Part shown: positions 15,024 through 21,957 of the stretch, piece after piece
How positions within the stretch are numbered: the stretch's first letter is position 1
Layout of the letters: every line of letters begins with the position of its first letter
Virus record (IMG/VR): IMGVR_UViG_3300025889_000944
Coordinates: 1-23,929 of that record
Source: a virus
Direction: 5' to 3' (one strand)
Length of the DNA stretch: 23,929 nt
Notes under the pieces: model-generated
The model's input: only the letters and a program-made list of their open reading frames with translations
Told to the model about the DNA's origin: nothing
Database searches by the model: none
Made by a program: the position numbers and the translations under genes

Positions 15024-16046
15024 TTATATTATTAGTTCGCCTTTGCTGTCATACCAATCAGGATTGACATAAGACCATTGATGACGACAATTATAACCAC
15101 CTCTGACAACTAAAGGATTTCCAGACTTCTTGCCTTTCCAGCTTCTACTTGTCCAAAGTGAGTTGACTTCATCAATTGTGAAAAGTCCACTTTTCCTCTT
15201 GTTATATACACCAGATATTAAATTTCTGCAATGATCTCTGGTTGTTGGAATTACATCTCCATAGTATTTAACAAAAGTTAGTCCAGCATCTTTAGACTTA
15301 TTAAAGTTTAAAGTTGCATCAAAATCTCTTAATGAGTCGTTTAATATCTGTCCAGCATACCTTTTCATGTTTTCTCCAGCCCTATCTCTAGCAAATTTAG
15401 ATTGTAATGTTTGTATAGACTTATCAACTTGTGATTGTTTTGATTTATCAAACTTATTATCATTTATATAATCAACTAATCTTTGAATCTCTGGGTCATC
15501 TGAACTAGCATAAATACCATTTATAGTTTGTCTTAATTCTTTTTCTAATACAGTAAATTCAGTTCCAACTAATGTATTCTGATAAACCTTTTCTGATAGT
15601 CGTCTGGTAAAAGTGTTTGATACATCTTTAAACTGCGTAAAATATTGTTGTTTAAGATTCTGTATTAATGCTTTATCGCCTTTAGTAAGTTCTGAAAACT
15701 TTGCTAAATCTTCTGCTGAAAGTTTATTTCTTATTCTAGCTTTTTCTAAAACAGCTTTAAATGATTTTTCAACTCTTTTAGCTTGTTTATTAAAACCTTT
15801 TCTAACAACTGTATCTGACCATTTGAGATATTCTTTTTCAAGAATAGCTTTTATCTGTGGTCTAATAGCAATAGCCGCTTGTAGTTCTATTAACTTACCA
15901 TCTGTTAAAGGTAATCTACTAGCAAGAGATACTACTTCTCGTTCTATTCTATCTAATGTTTTAATTAATGTTTTGTAATATTCTGCTTCAGCAAGTTCTA
16001 TTTGTTTAATTCTGTAAAGTGTTGAATCTTTTACTATATCTGACAT
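15024..16046 (-). CDS. Mu gpF-like minor head / head morphogenesis protein
   Basis: A 340-aa protein. Seen: a long helical N-terminal part (residues 1-240; IKQIELAEAEYYKTLIKTLD and other charged helices). A C-terminal domain has the Mu F / SPP1 gp7 pattern: TRDHC near 268, then VYNKRKSGLFTIDEV, a basic stretch, and GGYNCRHQWSYVNPDW with C320 and H322. The D-x-C ... C-R-H set resembles a metal-binding site in this family. Known: these proteins attach to the portal or travel with DNA into the procapsid. The ATG is at 16046 with a GAGGA about ten bases upstream. An earlier out-of-frame ATG four bases upstream is ignored. It directly follows the portal gene. Confidence 0.86.
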   Translation of the reverse strand: MSDIVKDSTLYRIKQIELAEAEYYKTLIKTLDRIEREVVSLASRLPLTDGKLIELQAAIAIRPQIKAILEKEYLKWSDTVVRKGFNKQAKRVEKSFKAVLEKARIRNKLSAEDLAKFSELTKGDKALIQNLKQQYFTQFKDVSNTFTRRLSEKVYQNTLVGTEFTVLEKELRQTINGIYASSDDPEIQRLVDYINDNKFDKSKQSQVDKSIQTLQSKFARDRAGENMKRYAGQILNDSLRDFDATLNFNKSKDAGLTFVKYYGDVIPTTRDHCRNLISGVYNKRKSGLFTIDEVNSLWTSRSWKGKKSGNPLVVRGGYNCRHQWSYVNPDWYDSKGELII

Positions 16047-16049
16047 TCA

Positions 16050-17462
16050 TTAAATTTCCTCTTGCTCTACTTCTTGATCTTCTTGCTCTGGTTCGTCTTG
16101 TGTAAATTGACCTACTTCTGCTTGTGCATCTATCTCGTCAAAGATTTCGTTTAATTTACTATCATCATCTACAACTGCTCTAGCAATTTCTTTATCAACT
16201 TCTTTAGTAAATGTTGCAGAACCAATATTTAATGATTTTGCTTGTTGGAAATAAACTAGATCACTTGCATAATCTCTAATGTTAAATGAATCAGGATAGT
16301 TAATTTCTCCATCAAATTCTACATTTTGAAACATAGCATATAGTTTAAATAATTGTTCTTCTGCTAATTGTAAGTTATCTGCTTTTTCGGATAATCTAGC
16401 ATTAAGTAATTCAAATTCTGTTTGTAGTGCTACACCAGATGATATGTTTGTCTTTTCAGTTCTTACTGCCCCTGTGTGTGCAATTCTATTTATAGATTGT
16501 ACTTTGTTGTTAATAGAATCCATAATAGCTTGTAAGTTTTGACCAGATGGTTGAAGTAAATATGGTTTTAAGTTTGGTTCTAATTCATCAGGCATTTCTA
16601 TAACTGCACCAGCACCAGCACTTGCATTTACACTTGGTGTTTTAACTAATGATGGGTGGTTAGTTAATCTAATTAACTGTTCCATTTCAGAGTATTCGTT
16701 GTAGATAGATTTTTGCAGATCAGCTATATCAGTTAAATCAGATTGACCAATTCCTCTTTTGTGAGATTTAGAATTGTATAAAATAACTGCTGGTATTTTG
16801 CCAATCATATTAGGTACAGTATCTGTCAATTTAGGTTCTTCTCTATCTGGCATATACACAGTATCTATTCTATCACGATACCAAATTCTCATGTATGTAC
16901 CACCATCTCTATCAACTTCTTCTCTTACTTTTAAATAATTAAGTTCATACTTACCATTAGGCATTCTTTCATAATTCCAATCTAATACATTTTCAGGAGT
17001 AACGATTGAAACATATGGTCTTATATCTTGATCTAATTCTTCTGCTTTTGTTTCTGTTTGGATATTAGGTTTATCTAAAACCATAAAACAATGACCATAG
17101 ATTGATGCGTAATTTTGTGCTTGTTTAACTACTGAATTTAAATTGTTACCCTCTAAATCAGCATCTTTTAAAAATGATTCTAAACTAGCTTCATCTTGCA
17201 TAGAACCAAAATCTCTACTCGGTCTAACTCTAAATAAAAATGATGAATAAATTTGTATAATATTTTTACAATGATTATCGCATGGAGTATTAGCAAGTCT
17301 TTGATTAAACTCGTTATCTAATTCTAAATTATATCTGTTAAGATATTGACCTATCATATAGTCATAGCCACCATTATATGATCTGATGTAATATTCCCAA
17401 TTATTAATTGTTTCTGAATAGTCTTTGTGGGTTTCTATTGCTTGATCTCTAGTGTATGCCAT
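16050..17462 (-). CDS. Portal protein
   Basis: A 470-aa protein, MAYTRDQAIETHKDYSETIN..., between large terminase and Mu F-like protein. Seen: the early tract YDYMIGQYLNRYNLELDNEF, then NIIQIYSSFLFRVRPSRD and the LEGNNLNSVVKQAQNYASIY helix. The wing strands are EVDRDGGTYMRIWYRDRIDT, then IGKIPAVILYNSKSHKRGIG and SDLTDIADLQKSIYNEYSEM. A helix ELLNARLSEKADNLQLAEEQ leads to the crown, and the C-terminus is Glu/Gln-rich. These are typical of SPP1 gp6/DUF4055-like portals. Known: twelve copies form the DNA-packaging vertex. The start has no clear ribosome binding site; it lies three bases after the terminase stop, so coupling is likely. Confidence 0.88.
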   Translation of the reverse strand: MAYTRDQAIETHKDYSETINNWEYYIRSYNGGYDYMIGQYLNRYNLELDNEFNQRLANTPCDNHCKNIIQIYSSFLFRVRPSRDFGSMQDEASLESFLKDADLEGNNLNSVVKQAQNYASIYGHCFMVLDKPNIQTETKAEELDQDIRPYVSIVTPENVLDWNYERMPNGKYELNYLKVREEVDRDGGTYMRIWYRDRIDTVYMPDREEPKLTDTVPNMIGKIPAVILYNSKSHKRGIGQSDLTDIADLQKSIYNEYSEMEQLIRLTNHPSLVKTPSVNASAGAGAVIEMPDELEPNLKPYLLQPSGQNLQAIMDSINNKVQSINRIAHTGAVRTEKTNISSGVALQTEFELLNARLSEKADNLQLAEEQLFKLYAMFQNVEFDGEINYPDSFNIRDYASDLVYFQQAKSLNIGSATFTKEVDKEIARAVVDDDSKLNEIFDEIDAQAEVGQFTQDEPEQEDQEVEQEEI

Positions 17463-17465
17463 AAA

Positions 17466-18704
17466 TTACTTCATTGTCCATCTTGTAGGAGAATTAAATC
17501 TTGCCTGTGTGGTTAATGGTTTTAAATAATCAATCATGTAACCAAGTGCGTCGTTCATATGATCGAATCCATCTTCCTTATCAGGAATATTTGTATTCTC
17601 CTTGTATATTTGTCTAGTAAGTCCTTTTATCAGCACTTTTAAATTATTACAAACAAAAATATGACGATCTCCTTTAGAATCTTTAAGCCTACTATTAACT
17701 GCATTCACTCTATCTCGTATAGCTGGGTGTTTGTGTTTTACCTTAACTTTAAATCCAGCATTTTGTAAAATAGATAAATCAGTTCTACCACCAGCAGAAG
17801 TTTTACGTTGTTTAGAAGCTGGGTCAGGGTAAGCAATTATTTGTGCTTTACTTCCATATCTATCTCTAATCTCTTGTACTAATTCATCAGTATTACTTCC
17901 ATAAATAACTATCTCATCTATAAAATATAATTTTTCTTTTTCTATTTGAGCAACACAACACGACATGGGATCGACATTAAAATCGACCCCAAGATGAAAG
18001 GGTTTAGTCCAATCAATTTCTCTTGGCTTAACAACATTATCAACAGGGTGGAAATTATAATAAACACTACCAGCATAGTTTTCAAATGTACCCTCAAACT
18101 CTTGTCTAAAAGTTCTAATATCAATATCTTGTTTAGCTTGTTCTATTTCTTCTGGTGTAACCATACCACCTTGAATAGTAGTGAATTGGTAACTATCCCA
18201 TTCATCATCTTGCTTACCTTTAAGATACATTTCATAACTCCAATTACCATAACCTTTAGGAGTACCACACATTAAAACACTTCCTAATGTATCAGCAACA
18301 CTAGCACGTAAAACTTCAAACCATGCTCGTTTATCTATATCTGCAAACTCATCTAATATTAAAAAGTTAATTCCTGAACCTCTTAATGAGTCATAATTAT
18401 CTGCACCTTTTAATGAGATTGTACTATTAGATTTTCTTATCGTAATAGTCATAGTGGTTTCGTTAATATCTTCTATCCAATTAAATTGATTAAGCATTTC
18501 TTTTAAACTAGCCCATGCAATCTCTTTAGCCATTTTAAACGTGGGTGCTACATACCATATTTTTTGTTTAGTTTTAGATGCGTACTTCATCATCTCTGTT
18601 ATACAAAGATAAGTTTTACCAAATCTACGACCTGATATTAAGACTCTAAATCTAGCTTCTGAATTACTTACTTTAAGCTGGGGTTTTGTCAGGGATATTT
18701 TCAT
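17466..18704 (-). CDS. terL: Terminase large subunit
   Basis: A 412-aa DNA packaging motor with intact motifs. Seen: Walker A SGRRFGKT at 24-31; an adenine-contact region around 50-55 (WYVAPT); Walker B FLILDE at 114-119 with D118 and E119; motif III GTPKG at 147-151. In the nuclease half are D241 and D245 (LGVDFNVDP), YPDP at 292-295 and D381 (FDHMNDALGY). These fit the Terminase_6N plus RNase H-like nuclease layout. The ATG overlaps the end of the 73-aa exported gene by 32 bases, and no strong ribosome binding site is visible, so the start is the only ATG that keeps a normal N-terminus. The small terminase lies over 3.5 kb upstream, which is unusual. Confidence 0.93.
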   Translation of the reverse strand: MKISLTKPQLKVSNSEARFRVLISGRRFGKTYLCITEMMKYASKTKQKIWYVAPTFKMAKEIAWASLKEMLNQFNWIEDINETTMTITIRKSNSTISLKGADNYDSLRGSGINFLILDEFADIDKRAWFEVLRASVADTLGSVLMCGTPKGYGNWSYEMYLKGKQDDEWDSYQFTTIQGGMVTPEEIEQAKQDIDIRTFRQEFEGTFENYAGSVYYNFHPVDNVVKPREIDWTKPFHLGVDFNVDPMSCCVAQIEKEKLYFIDEIVIYGSNTDELVQEIRDRYGSKAQIIAYPDPASKQRKTSAGGRTDLSILQNAGFKVKVKHKHPAIRDRVNAVNSRLKDSKGDRHIFVCNNLKVLIKGLTRQIYKENTNIPDKEDGFDHMNDALGYMIDYLKPLTTQARFNSPTRWTMK

Positions 18705-18894
18705 TACAGAAATAAGTAATATATAGTTTATCCTTATTTATTTTTTCTTCCTGTCTTGTTGCATATTCAATAGTTAATTGACTTCCACCTATAACACATT
18801 CTGTCCATGTATTAAATTCTTTATCAACTGTCATTGTATTGTTACAATAGCCTGTAATTGCTGAACAGATACTAAAAGCTAATATAAATTTCAT
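18673..18894 (-). CDS. Small exported Cys-containing protein (73 aa)
   Basis: A 73-aa protein whose ATG overlaps the stop of the TM-coiled-coil gene (TAATG). Seen: MKFILAFSICSAITGYC, a short hydrophobic signal-like start. The mature part is charged and has two more Cys (TECVIGG; YITYFCNE). A lipobox is not clear, although a Cys near 10 follows a hydrophobic run. The gene end overlaps the terminase large subunit. No family known to me with a function; similar small exported proteins occur in marine phages. Overlapping the TM-coiled-coil gene, it could be the outer partner of a spanin-like pair. That is inference only. Confidence 0.65.
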   Translation of the reverse strand: MKFILAFSICSAITGYCNNTMTVDKEFNTWTECVIGGSQLTIEYATRQEEKINKDKLYITYFCNENIPDKTPA

Positions 18895-19166
18895 TAACCT
18901 AATGGGTTCTTATTAGATTCTTTTAACTCTTGTATCTCTAATTTTAATACTTCTATTTCTTTTTGCATTATAGCAATCTCTTTGTCTTGATTTGTTATTG
19001 CAGAAGCATTTGTTTCTATTCCAGATATATCAGGTGCAGTAGCAGTTGATAATTGTTCTATTGTAGATTCCATCTTTGCAAACTTTGTAAATCCAGCACC
19101 AATAGATGCAATAAGACCTAGTATTACAACTATGTTTGTTAGATTGTCTTGTATTTTTTTAACCAT
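18894..19166 (-). CDS. Membrane protein with periplasmic coiled coil (90 aa)
   Basis: A 90-aa protein with a GGAG ribosome binding site before the ATG. Seen: MVKKIQDNLTNIVVILGLIA, with a hydrophobic segment at about 11-27, basic residues before it, and then a long coiled coil from about 55 to 84 (KEIAIMQKEIEVLKLEIQEL). The short N-terminus, single TM and outward coil match the layout of inner-membrane spanin subunits and of some holins, but they are also common in small anchors. It overlaps the 438-aa gene by eight bases and the 73-aa exported gene by one. Function unproven. Confidence 0.68.
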   Translation of the reverse strand: MVKKIQDNLTNIVVILGLIASIGAGFTKFAKMESTIEQLSTATAPDISGIETNASAITNQDKEIAIMQKEIEVLKLEIQELKESNKNPLG

Positions 19167-20475
19167 TTTTTAACTCCTGTAATTCTAAAAGTAATAGCCT
19201 TTTTTTAGACTTAATTTCATTTAGTTTTTTTATCTTAACTTCCATTATATCATTAGCAATATATTCTACTAAATCAACATTAGTATATATAGACCTATTA
19301 TCAAATATCTCTATCTGATTCAAATAAATATCTTTAGGCTTGTAAAACTCGGTATTATTATAAGCAGATAATGATACTTGGTCATTCTGCATAGCATCTA
19401 ATTTAATAATGTTTTTAATAGTTAAGTTTTTTGCACTATCTTTAATCTGTTCATCTACTTTAGCCATAATCTTGTCTATTTTAGGTTTCTTTGTTTTCTT
19501 CTTTGCTACCTTTGTTTTAATCTCTTTTTTAGGTGCTTCTTGACTAGATTCTTCAACAATTTCTTCCTCTTGTATTTCTTCCTCTTTTTCCTCAACAGCT
19601 TCTTCCATAATTTCTTCGGTAATCATTTCTTCTTCTAGCTTTTCCTCAATCATAGTTTCTTCCATAACCTCTGGTTTTTTCTCTATAATTTCTGGTTCTT
19701 TTTCTGGCATAGATACAATCTCAATAGATTCTTCTACTTCAAATACTTCTTCTAGTTTAGGTTCTTCTTTAATCTCAAATGTAAATTCTTCTTCTAATTT
19801 TATTTCTTTAAATGTTTCTTCTTGTAATTCCTCAAAGACATTGTTTATTTCTTCTATTATCTCATTAGATATAACTTCATCATCATAAGTCATAGTAACA
19901 ACAATATTATCTACATTAGCACCACCTAGATTAGAGGGTGCATTAGCATCTGTACCAGCTATATTTAGATTACCAAGATTAGAATCTTGTCCATTGTATA
20001 TAAGTCTATCTGTAAAGTTAGCACCATTGATTCCTGTAACATCAGTTCTAATAGTAGTGTTTGTAGCTAATACATTGCCATCTGAATCTTTTATTTTTAA
20101 TGTAATTGTAAATGTGTCTGCATTACCACTACCACCCCAACAACCAGCTACTCCACATTCTCCATTTTGTACTTCTACTGTGCTGTTAAGAGTTATGCCA
20201 TTATTAAGCATAGTTTGATTTATAGAATCAGTAGTTAAATTAAACTGTTGTTCTATTGAGCCACTATCTCCAAACTCTAAATCATAATTTGATGATACAC
20301 CATTAAGTTCACAGCAATCATTTAATACTTGGACATCTCCATTAGTAGTCCAACCATTAGCATTTCCTGTTTCAAAGTTGCCGTTAGTTATTAAATTATT
20401 TGTCGTCTTTTCTTCTGCTAAAGAAGTTGTAAGGGTTAACATCATCAACAAAACGATTGATACGATATACTGCAT
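19159..20475 (-). CDS. Exported Glu-rich protein with jelly-roll-like N-terminal domain (438 aa)
   Basis: I recognise the type from marine phage contigs but not a function. Seen: a signal peptide with probable cut after SLA at residue 20. A domain at about 25-200 starts NLITNGNFETGNANGWTTNG, like carbohydrate-binding jelly rolls, and has C54-C55 and C107/C112, possible disulfides. A Glu-rich low-complexity stretch at about 205-315 follows, then a Lys-rich patch (KTKVAKKKTKKPK) and a helical end with KKRLLLLELQELKNG. This is a periplasmic layout: folded head, long charged spacer, basic part. AGGAG lies nine bases before the ATG. The first 80 bases overlap a 38-aa frame. It sits in the membrane cassette. 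Spanning of the periplasm or binding of cell-wall sugar is possible; both are guesses. Confidence 0.72.
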   Translation of the reverse strand: MQYIVSIVLLMMLTLTTSLAEEKTTNNLITNGNFETGNANGWTTNGDVQVLNDCCELNGVSSNYDLEFGDSGSIEQQFNLTTDSINQTMLNNGITLNSTVEVQNGECGVAGCWGGSGNADTFTITLKIKDSDGNVLATNTTIRTDVTGINGANFTDRLIYNGQDSNLGNLNIAGTDANAPSNLGGANVDNIVVTMTYDDEVISNEIIEEINNVFEELQEETFKEIKLEEEFTFEIKEEPKLEEVFEVEESIEIVSMPEKEPEIIEKKPEVMEETMIEEKLEEEMITEEIMEEAVEEKEEEIQEEEIVEESSQEAPKKEIKTKVAKKKTKKPKIDKIMAKVDEQIKDSAKNLTIKNIIKLDAMQNDQVSLSAYNNTEFYKPKDIYLNQIEIFDNRSIYTNVDLVEYIANDIMEVKIKKLNEIKSKKRLLLLELQELKNG

Positions 20476-20512
20476 ATGCCATTACTCCTATAAAAATTAC
20501 TAACCAAATCAT
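20396..20512 (-). CDS. Nested 38-aa membrane peptide overlapping the 438-aa gene
   Basis: A 38-aa frame whose ATG overlaps the stop of the 60-aa membrane gene (ATGA). Its last 80 bases lie inside the signal peptide region of the 438-aa gene in another frame. Seen: MIWLVIFIGVMAYAVYRI, a clear hydrophobic segment, then NRFVDDVNPYNFFSRRKDDK, a polar charged end. This is a hydrophobic head with a short cytoplasmic or periplasmic tail. It is too short for standard gene finders. Support: exact stop-start coupling, hydrophobicity and charge layout, and it fills the otherwise empty gap 20476-20508. It could be a holin, antiholin or small regulator; unproven. Confidence 0.5.
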   Translation of the reverse strand: MIWLVIFIGVMAYAVYRINRFVDDVNPYNFFSRRKDDK

Positions 20513-20691
20513 TTACTCATTAACCTATCCATATGAGCATAGATTCTACCAATTACTTTATCCATACCTAATATCTCTTGTTGTAGCATAGCCACTAATG
20601 ATTGTAACTCAACTAATGTAATTAAAACCCATGTAGATAATCCCATTAGTATTGTGCCTAATAATGGTACTATCCATTTATTGTTTTTCAT
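20509..20691 (-). CDS. Single-TM, coiled-coil protein, holin or spanin-like (60 aa)
   Basis: A 60-aa protein, MKNNKWIVPLLGTILMGLST.... I use the ATG at 20691, which overlaps the upstream stop (ATGA); the frame also opens at TTG 20706, but coupling favours the ATG. Seen: one hydrophobic segment at about 7-27 after a basic start, then a helix with heptad-like leucines (VELQSLVAMLQQEILGMDKV), which ends basic. Size and topology fit a small class III-like holin or an inner spanin part. Known: holins are diverse and cannot be called by sequence alone. Neighbours are other exported or membrane genes, which supports an envelope role. Confidence 0.65.
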   Translation of the reverse strand: MKNNKWIVPLLGTILMGLSTWVLITLVELQSLVAMLQQEILGMDKVIGRIYAHMDRLMSK

Positions 20692-21332
20692 TTTGGTTCT
20701 GTCCAAATAATAGGTTTTTTCTTCGGTAAAATCATTTGCTCTTTTTCTAATCTCTTATCTATCTTTTCTCTTTTTTTAATTCGTTTTACATATGTTTCAA
20801 AGTCTGGTCTTTCAAATTCATATTTATTCCATATAGCAAGTGCTTCTTTGCCAATCTTTCCATCTACTGGACAAGGAGTTCCAGCATTAATCATAGCTTC
20901 AAAGACTCGTTCATCTTGGCATAATAAAGCAACAGAGCCTACTTTCATTCCAAAGTCATATAATACTTTAGCTAATTTAATTCTTTCACAGTTCATATCT
21001 CTATTAGTTTTACCACCAGAGAATCCTGTACCAAATGTTTGAATACCTACTGATACTCCTGTTGCACAGACATCTTGGCTTTGTGCAGAGAATGATGGTG
21101 CAGACGCAGTAGGTGGTGCTGATCTAATGTTAGAGTTAGAGGTAGAGTTCGTTGTAGTATTTGATGATGACCCTGATTGGTAAGTAGTAGTCGCAGTAGA
21201 TTCATAGCCACCCTCGATTGCAGTATTTGACCCTGATACATTTGATTGAGTAGAACCTGAATGTGCTGGTCTAACAAATAAAGCTAATAAGCACATAAGA
21301 ACAATTAATATTCCTGTAAAATAATAGTTCAT
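20688..21332 (-). CDS. Exported Ser/Thr-rich protein with C-terminal four-Cys domain (214 aa)
   Basis: The start at 21332 follows a GAGGA ribosome binding site eight bases upstream; an ATG at 21347 in the same frame lacks one. Seen: a hydrophobic signal segment at about 5-20, a probable signal peptidase site near AHS-G, then a Ser/Thr/Asn-rich linker to residue 80. From about 85 on is a folded domain with four cysteines (C89, C115, C138, C154) and text such as TNRDMNCERIKLAKVLYDFG, ALLCQDERVFEAM and PCPVDGKIGKEALAIWNKYE. This domain is familiar to me from many marine phages, where it is called hypothetical. The C-terminus is very basic. A periplasmic role is inferred from the signal peptide and possible disulfides. 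Confidence 0.72.
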   Translation of the reverse strand: MNYYFTGILIVLMCLLALFVRPAHSGSTQSNVSGSNTAIEGGYESTATTTYQSGSSSNTTTNSTSNSNIRSAPPTASAPSFSAQSQDVCATGVSVGIQTFGTGFSGGKTNRDMNCERIKLAKVLYDFGMKVGSVALLCQDERVFEAMINAGTPCPVDGKIGKEALAIWNKYEFERPDFETYVKRIKKREKIDKRLEKEQMILPKKKPIIWTEPK

Positions 21333-21340
21333 AGTTGTTA

Positions 21341-21345
21341 TCCTC
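21341..21345 (-). promoter_or_regulatory. Ribosome binding site deciding the start of the four-Cys exported protein
   Basis: GAGGA on the minus strand lies inside the first codons of the longer frame and eight bases before the ATG at 21332. It supports the shorter protein, since the ATG at 21347 has only AT-rich sequence before it. Confidence 0.55.
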
Positions 21346-21350
21346 ATAAA

Positions 21351-21458
21351 TTACTTTTTCTTTTTCTTTTTAGGTACATCTGAAATAAATCTATCAAATA
21401 AATAACCCATACAATTATCTATCATTCCAAATAATCTATAAAAAAATTGATCTATCAT
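21351..21458 (-). CDS. Small protein, 35 aa, poly-Lys end
   Basis: A 35-aa frame starting with an ATG that overlaps the upstream stop (ATGA). Seen: MIDQFFYRLFGMIDNCMGYL, an amphipathic aromatic helix, followed by FDRFISDV and six lysines at the end. It fills the gap 21351-21454, ending 18 bases before the next start. No homolog recognised. An amphipathic helix with a basic end could lie on a membrane. Coding is likely from the coupled start and composition, but not certain. Confidence 0.5.
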   Translation of the reverse strand: MIDQFFYRLFGMIDNCMGYLFDRFISDVPKKKKKK

Positions 21459-21727
21459 ATCTTAAATCCTTTTTTCCATGATTGTATTGCCCAATAAGCT
21501 GGAGATAAATTCTTCTGACCTTTTACTTTAGCAAGTATTGGTCTAAATCTTGCCATAAATGATCTTTGTCTAGCTGGTATATTCTTTTTGATAGACATAG
21601 TTTTAGAGCCAAAATTAACTTTCTTAACTCTGCCTGTACTTCTGTCTTTTACAAATACTTTAAACTTCTTAACATCTCCACGAGATGGTTTATTAAGTTT
21701 TACAGTTCTATTTTTATATTTAGCCAT
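21455..21727 (-). CDS. Basic protein of a marine-phage family lacking its usual Cys
   Basis: A 90-aa very basic protein. Seen: KKFKVFVKDRSTGRVKKVNF, then GSKTMSIKKNIPARQRSFMA, and at the end SPAYWAIQSWKKGF. This resembles a small family that I remember from many marine phages (KKFKVYVKD ... VNFG ... MSI ... P.R.KSF.AR ... YWSC..W), usually with Cys/His near the end that could bind zinc. Here those positions are hydrophobic or other residues, so metal binding looks lost. Function of the family is not known to me; a nucleic-acid or structural role is only inferred from the charge. No good ribosome binding site. Confidence 0.6.
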   Translation of the reverse strand: MAKYKNRTVKLNKPSRGDVKKFKVFVKDRSTGRVKKVNFGSKTMSIKKNIPARQRSFMARFRPILAKVKGQKNLSPAYWAIQSWKKGFKI

Positions 21728-21747
21728 GTGGCATAAATATCACAAAA

Positions 21748-21957
21748 CTATCTCTTAAAGAACCTTTTTCTCCATTCGTGGCAAACGTAAGTATCTTTAA
21801 CCCCTTTACTTCCCCACCTACCACAGAATGATCTTTTGTTAGAATATAAACCACAGTTACCACAGGCTTCTGGCTTCATACTTTTATGAAAAGATTGTGG
21901 TAGAGAATAATCTATTATCTCTCCATTAGGATAAAAATTACTTCGTTTCTGTTCCAT
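21748..21957 (-). CDS. Small four-Cys protein, HiPIP-like motif (69 aa)
   Basis: A 69-aa protein, MEQKRSNFYPNGEIIDYSLP.... Seen: cysteines 32, 35, 45 and 59 in the order C-x2-C-x9-C-x13-C-x2-W (ACGNCGLYS; SFCGRWG; VCHEWRKR). High-potential iron-sulfur proteins have a similar C-x2-C-xn-C-xn-C-x2-W layout around a 4Fe-4S cluster; a zinc ribbon is the alternative. No signal peptide is visible, so if it holds an iron-sulfur cluster it would be made in the cytoplasm. It lies between the coiled-coil 61-mer, which it overlaps by 20 bases, and the basic 90-mer. Confidence 0.65.
   Translation of the reverse strand: MEQKRSNFYPNGEIIDYSLPQSFHKSMKPEACGNCGLYSNKRSFCGRWGSKGVKDTYVCHEWRKRFFKR

Noticed and set aside
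15613-15978. Plus-strand 121-codon frame inside the Mu F-like gene
   Set aside because: Antisense to a gene with a clear domain; the Cys/Ser/Leu-rich translation is the usual mirror of Lys/Glu-rich helices.
17946-18275. Plus-strand frame of 109 codons inside terL
   Set aside because: Antisense to the terminase nuclease and ATPase regions; no ribosome binding site and no recognisable protein.
19530-19860. Glu-codon-rich tract as a DNA tandem repeat or CRISPR-like array
   Set aside because: The repeats are irregular GAA/GAG-type codons in one long open frame, with no constant unit or spacing.
20692-20706. TTG at 20706 as start of the 60-aa membrane protein
   Set aside because: The ATG at 20691 overlaps the upstream stop (ATGA), the common arrangement here; the TTG has no better ribosome binding site.
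21047-21277. Minus-strand 76-codon frame inside the 214-aa exported protein gene
   Set aside because: Leu/Gln/His-rich translation is a frame shadow of the Ser/Thr-rich linker; no start signal.
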